Under the pieces are notes generated by a model that ran no database searches, had not been told where the DNA came from, and saw only the letters and a list, made by a program, of their open reading frames with translations. Shown one piece after another: positions 34,801-44,900 of a stretch of DNA of 64,000 nucleotides. Source of the DNA: Bugulina stolonifera (lineage: Eukaryota; Bryozoa; Gymnolaemata; Cheilostomatida; Bugulidae); NCBI GenBank assembly GCA_935421135.1, contig OW285189.1, forward strand, positions 16,451,072 through 16,515,071. The letters run 5' to 3'. Positions within the stretch are counted from its first letter, which is position 1. Each line of letters opens with the position of its first letter. A program made the translations under genes and the position numbers.

Positions 34801-37721
34801 TAGAATTGGTTAAGATCAAATATGATGTGGTGGGTATGACATCATATTCGTATAACAGCACACATCGTGAGAATATTCCAATGTGCTACAAACAGCATGT
34901 AATAATGACTTTACTGTCTCAGAGAGAAGAGATAGATTTAGCCAAGACCAAGTATGGCGCCATGAGTATGGCACCAGAAACAAAAAGCGGAGCTTAGTAC
35001 CATCTAGATATACCCGGGTCTGCTGGATACATGGTACATGCAGTTTGGCAGTTACATGTATATGACATACCAATCTGGTTGGTATAAAAGAAGCAACGCA
35101 ATAGAGACAGACTGGGAGAGACAGATAGAGGGAGACAAGACTTCTACATAGAGCTTTTTAACAATTCTATTCACACTTGTACAATGTATACCAAAGATTT
35201 TATATAATTTTGTTGATAAACTCAGACGCAATCAGAAAGACTAAAACTTTAAGTTTTGCCATGTAGTTATTAATTTTGTAGGTTACAAGCACTTCGTGCT
35301 TGGTCTGCGATGCAAGTCTCACTGCATTAGTTGCTCTCTTCGCTCGCTCGCATGTAATGATGGCGAGTGTTCATGTACTGTGGTCACGCATGTACGGGAC
35401 CTCTGGTGGCACAGGCATGTTACAATGACTCTATGAGAAGTTGTGCTACCTTGCATTAAGAGGACAACTCCAAGTAGATAGCTCGAGTTCCAACACCAAT
35501 GTGTTGGGTGGGGTGGACCGGTTACCCACCCCGCTCCGGGTAAGAGTTAAGGGCCTAAGGCTACGGAGCCGCTCCGGCAGTGGTGTCGGTGGACCCGGTC
35601 CCAAGGTCCATTCAGAGCCGAGATCCTGACCGGCAGCATTGTAACATATATAAATCACGGGTCCAGGAGATCTTCGCTACTGGTATAGCCCGAGTTCTAA
35701 CAATTATTCGGCAGGTGGGGTGAGTCGAGCACCCACCCTACCCTAGGTCGAGTCCGAGAGCCTAAGGCTAGGGACCCGCCCCAGCAGGGGTGCAGGGGGA
35801 CCCAGTCCCAAGGTCCTAGCACCACTTGGAGCCGAGATGCTGACTGGTTCCGAATGTAATTTAAGGAACATAATAACTCAGACATTAATACACGCCATTT
35901 GAATTCAGATTGCAGGGTTTAGTTAATAGTCAGTCAGAGATATCTGTTATATAATAATAAGTTAGGTAATGAATAATTTGCTATTGCAAGTACATGTAAG
36001 TACATGTAGATAATGCAGTCGCTAAGAGTCTACAGTTGCTAACAATCTCAATGTATGTTACATGCACATGGAACCTGAATTATCAATTAGTAGTAGTAGA
36101 GACAAATGACAAAATATGCTAATTAGTGTGCTATCACCATTATTTAGTACATGTGCCAAGTGTATTATGGTAAACCCATCAGATCAATATTATTTATAAG
36201 TATATCAGTGGCTAACATTAGTGTTATGATAATTGTGGATGTCATAATGGAAGTAGGGATGACCCAAAAGGTCAACCCAACATCCAAGTTGATATCTCTG
36301 CACCTCAGCAGCGGAATGTGCTGATGACATACTAGGTTATTGGCACTAGTCACCGGTGTACACAATGTCATGTTGTGGGGCCTGTGATTTGTGTTAATCC
36401 TGTGTCCGTGTATATCGAACTGCTACTCCAAACGGTTTGATATACACAAATCAGCATACTTTGTCACACATGTGTTCCACTGATTTAACTATAGATTTAC
36501 TGAATAGATATAACCGTAGCTGATTGTGACTTGAGTCTTCTTCTGCTGCTTAGAAAAAAATTTTCAATGACGGAATGAAATAGCACAAGACTAGGGTTGT
36601 AGCCTATATCTTTGGAGGTATTCAAGTAGCATGACGTGAACCGTGTTTACAGAGGACATGCTTTATATATTATCATGTGACATTCCACTTCCAAGAAAGC
36701 ATAATGCTAGCAAAGCTCTGTTAATTGAATTCTAGATGATTATCATTAATAAAACCTTAACTTTTAAACTTCATACAATCCACAGAATCTTACACGATTC
36801 ATATGCATACATGCCAAGTCTCTAAAATGGAAAAACACTCATTATCCCAAATTTTGACATCCTTTCACTCGTATTCTGATATTTCTAATTTTTATCAGGG
36901 AGACTTGAAAATTGTGTAAATGGTTTTACTTTTAGTCATGTATAGAACTGTCTCCCAGACAGTAAACTGTGGCAACCGACTCTAGATGCTACTATGAATA
37001 TAAATACAGTGTACCTTCAGGTGGTGCTGACAAAAGCTCTTCTGACATTCTATACAGAAAGAGTGGGCCTTAGAGGAAGTGTCTGTACAGATATCGCACA
37101 CTTTATCCGTGTCAGCAGGTGCTTGTGAAGAACTGATCAGCTGAGCTTTAGCTACATGATTCACGTCTTTAATATCATGAGTCATCCTGAAGCATATTTA
37201 GGTTTACATCAGCATAATTAATTGTCTAGATCATCCTACATATAAGACACTGCAGTAGCCTACTATGGATGGCTATATGCCATGTAACCAGTAGGTTTAC
37301 AAATCTGAAATTTTGTGCAATAGACCTAGGCCCATCAATGAGTGCTCTATGACAGAGGGTAAAGCATAGTCTGCAATGCCCTGTTATATTAGCTCATGTG
37401 CTACTCGTTATAATTATAATTTAACTCTCAGAGACTCTTACTTCTAACACTGTGTATGTTTGATATCTCTGTTAAAACTGTCGTGGATGTTACAATAATA
37501 ATACGATAATGACCAATAGTTACAACTTACAAGCATATCCCACACTGCACTGCACCCGAATTAGCATAGTCTCCCTGTAGGCAAGATAGACAAAACACGT
37601 GAGAGCAAGGCAGTTGTCTAGGGTCAGTCATGTAAAACCATTTCTGCAGACAATATCCACAGCTGTGGTCTTCCGTTACTCCAGTATCCTTCAGTTTGGC
37701 AACTTTCTCAGCTGCAGCCAT
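28886..37721 (-). CDS. TRIM-1: RING / B-box / coiled-coil / propeller-like protein (622 aa)
   Basis: Seven exons on the minus strand, in order 37531-37721, 37015-37186, 33647-33824, 33020-33234, 32378-32651, 29395-30099 and 28886-29019. They total 1869 nt in one frame, with GT and AG at every junction. Residues 21-63 form a C3HC4 RING (C21, C24, C39, H41, C44, C47, C60, C63), expected to give E3 ubiquitin-ligase activity. A B-box follows (C94, C97, C108, C111, C116, H119). A second, less regular zinc-binding segment spans 155-178. A long helical, coiled-coil-like stretch covers about 185-340. Residues 345-622 are beta-rich with repeated aspartate/serine-rich turns, like an NHL or WD-type propeller; the exact fold is uncertain. 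The product is probably cytoplasmic. Intron 2 (3.2 kb) and intron 5 (2.3 kb) are swollen by repeats. No frame defect was seen. Confidence 0.88.
30492..31152 (-). mobile_element. Solo LTR 'B' in TRIM-1 intron 5
   Basis: 661 bp, in reverse orientation to its close relative, solo LTR A. It is flanked by ataa on both sides (30488-30491 and 31153-31156). TATA and AATAAA are on the minus strand, the same strand as TRIM-1. TRIM-2 lacks it at the matching intron position (near 44205), so it inserted after the gene duplication. It shows the uninterrupted sequence at which the Ty3-type element entered solo LTR A. Confidence 0.88.
32095..32280 (-). repeat. Dispersed repeat U, inverted copy in TRIM-1 intron 5
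   Basis: Its reverse complement resembles 40955-41090 and 41555-41720 ('tttcagctctg-taaaac' and the 'agctgaaccagttagcacaa' block). Non-coding. Confidence 0.55.
34095..34515 (+). repeat. Two tandem copies of a tRNA-derived SINE
   Basis: The second copy (about 34353-34515) has an A box (tggtgtagtgg, 34361-34371) and a B box (ggttcaaacgcc, 34422-34433), then a tail containing 'gactgctcacagacaaatt' and 'gctaaaaatacattatat'. The first copy (about 34095-34230) has the B box (ggttcaaacccc) and the same tail but lacks a clear A-box half. The copies are absent from the matching intron of TRIM-2. Confidence 0.75.
34515..35285 (+). repeat. Dispersed repeat S, copy 2 (TRIM-1 intron 2)
   Basis: Homologous to 25440-26160. 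It is directly followed by the GC-rich repeat, whereas copy 1 is followed by the 12-bp satellite. Confidence 0.75.
35285..35855 (+). repeat. GC-rich interspersed repeat, two units (TRIM-1 intron 2)
   Basis: The first unit (35285-35665) matches 21755-22135. The second (about 35690-35855) matches the interrupted unit at 22248-22990 and shows the site without the MITE. Confidence 0.7.
35885..36470 (+). repeat. Dispersed repeat T, copy 2 (TRIM-1 intron 2)
   Basis: Homologous to 28241-28810. Near 35884 it has the empty target site of solo LTR C. Confidence 0.75.
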
Positions 37722-38682
37722 TTTCTACTAAAGCTTGTGCTGTAATGATGGACTTCCGTCTACTTAAACAATCAGCTACAGTGTAACTATAGCATTGAAA
37801 TGAAACTGTAGGTATACAGTCATGCATACAATAATTATTATAACTTGCAAGACTATTTTATCACCACATCTTGAAGACCTGTCTCTTCAATCACTGTCAG
37901 TGGACACTTTCAAGTACTTTATTCTTCACCACATACCTGCTAACACACTAATCATATAAACACAGCATAAGGAACAAAGCATAATTAATTATCTTGACAA
38001 TATGTTAAAAGCTCTGGATACAATGATTTATCATGATGCAATGTAATGGAATAGGATGCATAATATATGTAATAGAATAACCCAGTCATAAAGTAAAGGA
38101 TCATTCTGAGCCACTACACTACAAGACCTTGTCTGTGAGATAGCTTAGTGATAGTAGCTGCAGTAACCACTTCCAATGGCTCAAATGCTAAAGTAGTGTG
38201 ATATGGCTAAACTAAAACTGCAGCTAATTTCACTTTGTATATAATGTACATTGTACAATGTACATTTACATGTACATGTATATGTACATTTGTATGGCAC
38301 TTGGTTATCATGTCCATACCACTTGCACAGACAATCTAATCAACTGTGTTTATCCAAAAAGGCTTGGCTACACCATGACAACCTATTTACTGTTTATGAT
38401 AAAGTTGTCCTGCTTATAGGACTTACTCTTTCAGCAAAGTCCTATTCCTGGCCCAATGTGGCAGATAGAGGTAGCAACCAGCTACTGTAATTATGATGCA
38501 GGCATACCTGCCCTTCACCCATGTTTATTTTTTTTCCATGGCAAGCTATTGTGACATCATACTAGTGGAAACAAGTTGGAAGGAAGTTGTGTTGTTTGTG
38601 CTTTTGGTCGCGGCTTGACCTTCGTTGAATTTGATTTAAATTTAACTCATGAAAAAAAATTTTTACAGTTTACAGGTATTAT
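37722..38682 (-). repeat. 5' flank of TRIM-1, shared with TRIM-2
   Basis: Sequence upstream of the TRIM-1 start resembles 47604-48930 upstream of TRIM-2, for example 'atcagctacagtgtaactat' and 'ggcccaatgtggcagataga'. It must contain the promoter, but no TATA box was recognised near the start codon. It also has a run of tacatgta-type palindromes (about 38245-38290). Confidence 0.7.
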
Positions 38683-39633
38683 TGTGGTGTTTCAGCACAT
38701 AGCCTGCAGGTGCATAGACTATATTTAAATACTTGTGTTGCTATTCTTACATTATGCATGACTCTTGTTAACATTCTTACTACTTACTTATTATTCTTGT
38801 CAACTACTGCTTAGCTAGTGCACATTATTATTGTTATCAACCAATCAGGTCTCTTGTATCCATCTGTAGCTAATTATACTACTATTGTGCAAGTACATTC
38901 ATTACCTGATTATGTTCCAAGTCTTTTGCCTATTATAAAGTCATGGCTGATGTCAAGCATAATGCTCATATTTACATATAATCCTTTTCCTATTATTGTA
39001 AGCACTTTTTGTGCATGGCCAACCCTTTTATGGTCGGACCTCAGGCATTTTCTGCCATGTTGTTTGCAATTTCCAGGAACAATACCTTATCATACAGCCC
39101 GACCCCCTATCGGCACTTTTAGCCGGAAGTTCAATTCATATAAAAGCCAGCACATTTTCTATGCTAAATCAGTTGTTGATTGCGTTCTAATAAAGCAACA
39201 TCTCCTAACTCAACCTACAGAGTCTTGCTCTTGCAGGCAGGCAGCTCCAGCCTTGGTCCTTGAACCTTTAGCACCCAACCTTGTCCTCATACTCGTATAA
39301 GTCTCTTACTACACTCCTTGCTGAGTATAAACTATCAGACCTTAGCCGATCCTTGATTTTTCAAAGAATCTAGCATCGGGTCTACGTCCCCTCATCAACA
39401 TAGATACTTTCTACACTCCTACGGAGTGTAAATCATAGGACCTACGTCGACCTTTGACATGAGTCCAAGCATCGGCCTACGTCCTCTCCAATAACTACAA
39501 GAGGTTACTAAACTGTTCACTCTTTATGTAATGTGCGGAAGTTTACCTTGGCAGCCCACTACCACTACCAAGCGCTTCCCTCACTCGTGCTAACATCGGC
39601 ACCCGTGGGAAACCCATAGCACAAAACATTTCA
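38683..39633 (+). mobile_element. Solo LTR 'D' (951 bp)
   Basis: Starts tgtggtgtttcagc and ends acaaaacatttca, flanked by ttat (38679-38682 and 39634-39637). It has TATA (catataaaag, about 39138) and AATAAA (about 39189), and is related to solo LTR C. The TRIM-2 flank near 48925 reads 'caggtattattaca' without the LTR, so this insertion is younger than the duplication. The 160-codon frame inside is not a gene. Confidence 0.85.
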
Positions 39634-39637
39634 TTAT

Positions 39638-40604
39638 TATGATACTAGTCCAAAGTGATGATAATATTGTATTATGTAATGTACAGTCATGTTAGAATAA
39701 CCAAAAATAAATAATTATCAGAACTTACCATAGTTTTAATTCAATATGATTTATGAATTGGACATTTTCATCTAATGACTTGTCCAGCTGTCTAACTGTC
39801 CAGCTATGAATTTTAGGTGGCTAATGCAAGCAGAGATGTGGAAGGTTTTGCAGCATTTGAAAGTTTACAGTGTACCTGGATTTAAAGTACTTTTGTCATT
39901 TGGATTTGTCAACAATAAACTACTTATCATTGGCTGTTGCTGTTGTGTTTCCTTATACTATGTATGTAGTTGGGAGAGATGTGTGAGATTATTCAGAGGA
40001 GTTAGAGATGTATCTTCATTTATTTTCCAGTTTACTTTTTTTAGATATTCTGGGAGAATTTGCAGGAAATAGCTATCTTAGAAAAATTAGGAGTTGTCTA
40101 CTTATGCATAAATATGTATAAAGAGCACATAACTTCCATAATACTGACAGTAATAGTCAATAGTAACAGGTTACAGCTACACTAACAGAGTTAGAGGAAA
40201 ATTACACTGTGCAAGTTCACACTGATTATAACGTTAGTTAACAAGGATCTACATGTAGTGTATTTGCAAGGAGACATCTCGCAGCTTTTTTGCCAGTAAA
40301 ATCTTATTCTTGACCAGTAAATGTGCCTGTCACAAGAACAATGGCTAGACGTACAACAAACTACTAGTACCATTTTGCTGATTTATCCAAGCATAATTGC
40401 ACAAAAGATAAAACAGCACTGCCACAATTATAACAAAACTGGTTATAATAATTATGCTTAGTAGCTTTAAATAATTGTTGGTACCTGCTTGTTCATATAC
40501 ATGTAGCATAGCAGAGCTAGTGTGGTAGTTTAATTGGGCACATAGAATTATACGACACTGTACATTGTACACGTTACATAAAGACAACAATGCAAAATTA
40601 TAAT
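39638..40604. other. Non-coding sequence, no gene seen
   Basis: An 88-codon frame at 39806-40072 has no recognisable domain and no paralogue here; it was not called as a gene. Confidence 0.4.
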
Positions 40605-40925
40605 GGTTTGTGGGAGTTATCGGCTTTATGTGCTGCGACGCTAATCATTTTGTAGAGGAGGCAACTTCAAATTCTTTCAGTTACATTTTCCCACTTATCC
40701 ACATGGGTGTTTACTTGCACATGTACAATGTACTTGTTGTAACAATTATTTATACATTTAGTGGCTGACCTAGCAGTTTATCATTGTGCAGTTGTATTGG
40801 TCACTTTTACGTAATTTTATTTTAACATTACATGTAGGCTATACATGTACATGTACATGTAATGCACAAGATTTTCTTGCATCTCATTTGATATATTTAT
40901 TATATAACCATGCAAAACTATAACA
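40605..40925 (+). repeat. Interspersed repeat R, copy 4
   Basis: Contains 'gaggaggcaacttcaaatt' and the following block shared with the copies at 8270, 23935 and 26520, and several acatgtac palindromes. Confidence 0.6.
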
Positions 40926-40954
40926 TTTGAACATGCGAAAACACTGAAATTTGA

Positions 40955-41720
40955 GGTTATAAGCTGAACACATCATTAGAAAGCCTAGTAGCAGCTGGAC
41001 CAGTTATCACAAGACTAGCTAGGCTACATTACATCATTACAGGTTTCAGCTCTGCTAAAGCTATAAACACAGGTGTGCTTGTAATACCAGGACAGCAAGT
41101 TAATCACAATATGGTTATTATGTTGAGCCTTTACCAATAATTAGACAGACAGCAAGCTTGTATAAGTATAAGAGAAGTGTCTTTGTTGCAGCCCAATGAA
41201 TGAGTGTCAACGCGAGCCTCCCTCTTGTACAAAATCTAGTGAAATAATTTTCAGACTACGCATTGTACAAAAACATTATCAATAAATCTGATAATTCCTT
41301 CATACATGTACTTGCATTACACCAGAAAAATGATATTAGTTGCACAACAATAATATTTACCATAATAACTAGCTATACTGGGCTTAGTCCGGTATGAAAT
41401 GTCGGCCCTCTCAGCCTCGGGTATTCATTAATATAATCACATATTATAATAAAGTTATATAAAACAATTGCTACGTAAATCCACTAGGGTTGGCCCTCAG
41501 CCTATTTACACAATACAACAGTGCAAGCCGGGTACATGATTACAGTACTGAACTGAATTTTGAGGATGTAAACTGCATATACACCATTAGCAAACCCAAT
41601 TACAGCTGAACCAGTTAGCACAATACCAGCTGGTCTACGTGATATCATTGTAGGTTTCAGCTCTGCTAAAACTAGTGAATGGCATCATTGTAGGGAGTGA
41701 ATGCCAGACCACACATTGTG
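40955..41720 (+). repeat. Dispersed repeat U, two direct copies
   Basis: Copies at about 40955-41090 and 41555-41720 share 'aggtttcagctctgctaaa' and the preceding block. The intervening sequence (41091-41554) holds no gene that I can see. Confidence 0.55.
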
Positions 41721-41946
41721 TTAACATATAAAAAGAAAATTTTAACTGACTTTTTATCATGGTTATATACTAGGAACATCACCAAATAAAAAATGGGTAT
41801 GTAGAACAAATGCTGAATAATATTTCCAGAGCATAGAAACCAGTGTTTGTTGAATATAGTATAATAGTATCAAAGTAATTTTGAGTTTGTTTATCTGATG
41901 TTTACCTGATGTATAACATGCCCACTCACTGGTTTGGTGAGTGCAG

Positions 41947-44900
41947 TTAGTAACAGAGGGTGAACCTCTTTATCCCCTCCTCTTTACAAGCCACTATAAT
42001 TTCTTCTCGTGATACAGCAATGTCATAGATTTGCTCCAGTCCTAATTTGTCGTGTTCTAACTTCTTCAATATTCTGCCTACAGTTGAAAACAATAGCATT
42101 GAGTGACAACACATACTGTCCATTTAAAAGCAGTAGCACACTATCTATTTCAAATGAAAATTTACATCCTGTTATTTAGACAGATTTGCAAATTTATGCA
42201 TGTGCATGTGCAGCTACCTCTGATAATATTGAATTCTCACCTTCAGTAGAGAGGATGTAAATTCCTCCTTCCTCCGACCCCATGTATATCAATCCAGATT
42301 TTTCATTATATGTAATACCAGCTACACTCACTGGATATGTCCAGATGGGTTCCACACCTGTCTGCTTGGAGAACCTGTACCTTACCACCCTTCTAGGTTC
42401 TTGTAGGTAACTGATCAAAAAGCTTGAATCAGGAAGAATGCAGATTGAGTATGGCCAGCTTTCCTCTAAAGGGAATACTGTGACATCATCATGTGAATTC
42501 AAAGAGCAGACGATAAGCTTGTTGCTCTCCTGAACAACAACATAAACATCAGTCTCCTGTTGAGCAATACAAGTTAACTTAGGTGTTTTTAGCTTCATTT
42601 CCATCAGTACTCTTTGTCTCTCTAAATTGTCGGAAGCTGTCTGTGTAAGCTTGACATCAAGTCCTTCTCCTGAAACAACTCCAATTATCATCATCATACC
42701 TGTCAAACGACTGAATTATACTGTGACAACATGGTGGAGAGGGAGTAGATAGGCTTTGTGTTAAGGACATAGTCTTAGAGTCTCTAATCTGAGGCCCCTT
42801 GTTTGTTCCACATAGCAATGCTCCATCTTTACTCAGTTTCACAGAGTAGAATTTTGTTTGATCTACTACCTTTTCTCCTGTGAACTGTAGACTTGTTGGT
42901 AGGTTTGTAAGCTTCACTCCAAGATAACTTGCTTCGTGCAGCTCTGGGGTCACTGTAGATATAATAAATGTAAATGCAGGAGCGGATTTGGGAGTCCGCC
43001 CTCCCTGCCATGACGGACCCTCCATTTCCAATAAAAAATTAAATTGATTATTTCTCCTAAAATTAGCTGCAAATTGATCATGAAATAAATATTTACGGCT
43101 TACTCAAGTTCATCTTCCAACACAGGAAAGCCATTACTAATCTGTGAGCTTGATTCGCTACAGTTATAGTAGTAAACTAGCCACATTAGTGGATTCGTAA
43201 TAGATAATATAAGACTCAAACTTCCTACAGGAAGCAATTCAGGCTAGAATGAAAATGTCAAGGACAATGTAATGTTGCTAGGAAACCAAGTCCCGTGTAA
43301 GAAACCAAGAAGGAAACTACCTTACTGTATGTACATTAAAGATGGAAAAACAACTCTTCTTAGCTAAGAGGTAAATAAACCAAGCATGCAGCATTTCAAG
43401 ACTTCTGTTGATCAAGCACTAATAATATAAAGTCATGTAACCCATGTTCATGTTTATTATGCTTTAGTGCAGGAAGGAGAGTGAGTTGCACTGCACTCCA
43501 TACAAGCTTGGCATACATATCCATTATAGTCATAGGTTACTATAATGCAATGTAATTATAAAATGATAATATAATTTAGAATAATATATTACCATAAAAA
43601 TATTTTATTTACATCATAGGGCAGCAAATATTTATGTAGCAGGAACATGTTGATTCAAAGTGTAAGAGTGTGCATAAATTTGCTTCATTTAGTGTAAAAA
43701 TTCAGCATATGGCTTCGGTGTCCGAGGCGCTGCCCCGGACCCCGCCAGAGGACCTAGGTGGCCCCCTGGACCCCCGGCCTGTTTGCAGAACCCTTCGAAC
43801 TGAGCCAGATCCGCCCCTGTAAATGTGTGGTTACTCGATGCTTACTAGATCACCTAAAGCTTGGTTCACATAACCTTCCCAAAAAATTGAATCTAATAAT
43901 TTGAATTGTCTAATTATCCACTCAATCTCCAATATACATAACTTATGGGAAAAACGTAGTTGTAACTTAAACCTCCAATCTAGTTTTCAGTAGTACGCAA
44001 GCCTATACTTATTTTAGCAACAATTTAGATATTTGTGTGGATGAAACTGTAGTGACTTGTACATGACTTGTAGCATTGAAAGGATGGCAAATAGCTCAAA
44101 TTTTATAGGTCCTGTCAACATTTTCTCACATTTGTGCATAAAAAAAAGTCCACTGTATTCAACTGGAAATTACATCTCTTTTTACTCTCAGTGTAATAAA
44201 GCTACATTCGAAATCCCAATCTGAACATACATGTAATTTACATGTTGTTGGAATAATCAAATCCAAATCTATATCTATATAGTGGGGGTAGTTTTCTGGT
44301 AAACAACATAAACCTATTTTTGAATCTAGTAGAGAAACAAATAACAATCCAACATAAATTAAATAATATGTGAATACTATTTACTATATTATCTAAAGCT
44401 TTCAAAAATGTCGCATCTCTGCATCCAGCAGTGGTTAATTCAAACTAAACTTGTGCTAGTACTTTTTCAAAACACTGTTCATATAATGAGTACATGAATA
44501 AAATGCGTTAAGCAGAGCTGTATCTGTAGGTGCATCAATTCACTGCTAGCACCCCACGCACATGTAAATGAACGCATATGTGATTCACTAACCTGAAGGG
44601 GTCATGACCTTAGATATCAGTTTGCAGGGAGCAGCATCAACCTCTCTAGCATGTTTGACGCTGCCATCTGTCTCCTCATAACCTTGTATCAGCCCGGGGT
44701 CAGATTCAGTTTCTATCATGCGGTGTGTGTCCTTCAACAATTTTTCCATTTTATCCTTCTGTACCACAATTCTTGATGCAAACTTCTCAACAATGCCTGT
44801 GCTCTTATCCAAATAGTCTTGTATTTCAGCCTCCAATGTCTCCGATTCAAGAATAATTGCTGCAATCTGAAAGAAAATCACAATAATCAGGATGTTAACC

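Noticed and set aside
38818..39300. 160-codon frame
   Set aside because: It lies inside solo LTR D.
39806..40072. 88-codon cysteine-containing frame
   Set aside because: Its cysteines do not match the secreted family and no exon structure supports it.
42670..42700. A 30-nt intron in TRIM-2 exon 6 that might remove the frameshift
   Set aside because: GT and AG are present, but 30 nt is too short for a normal intron and its removal leads straight into a stop.
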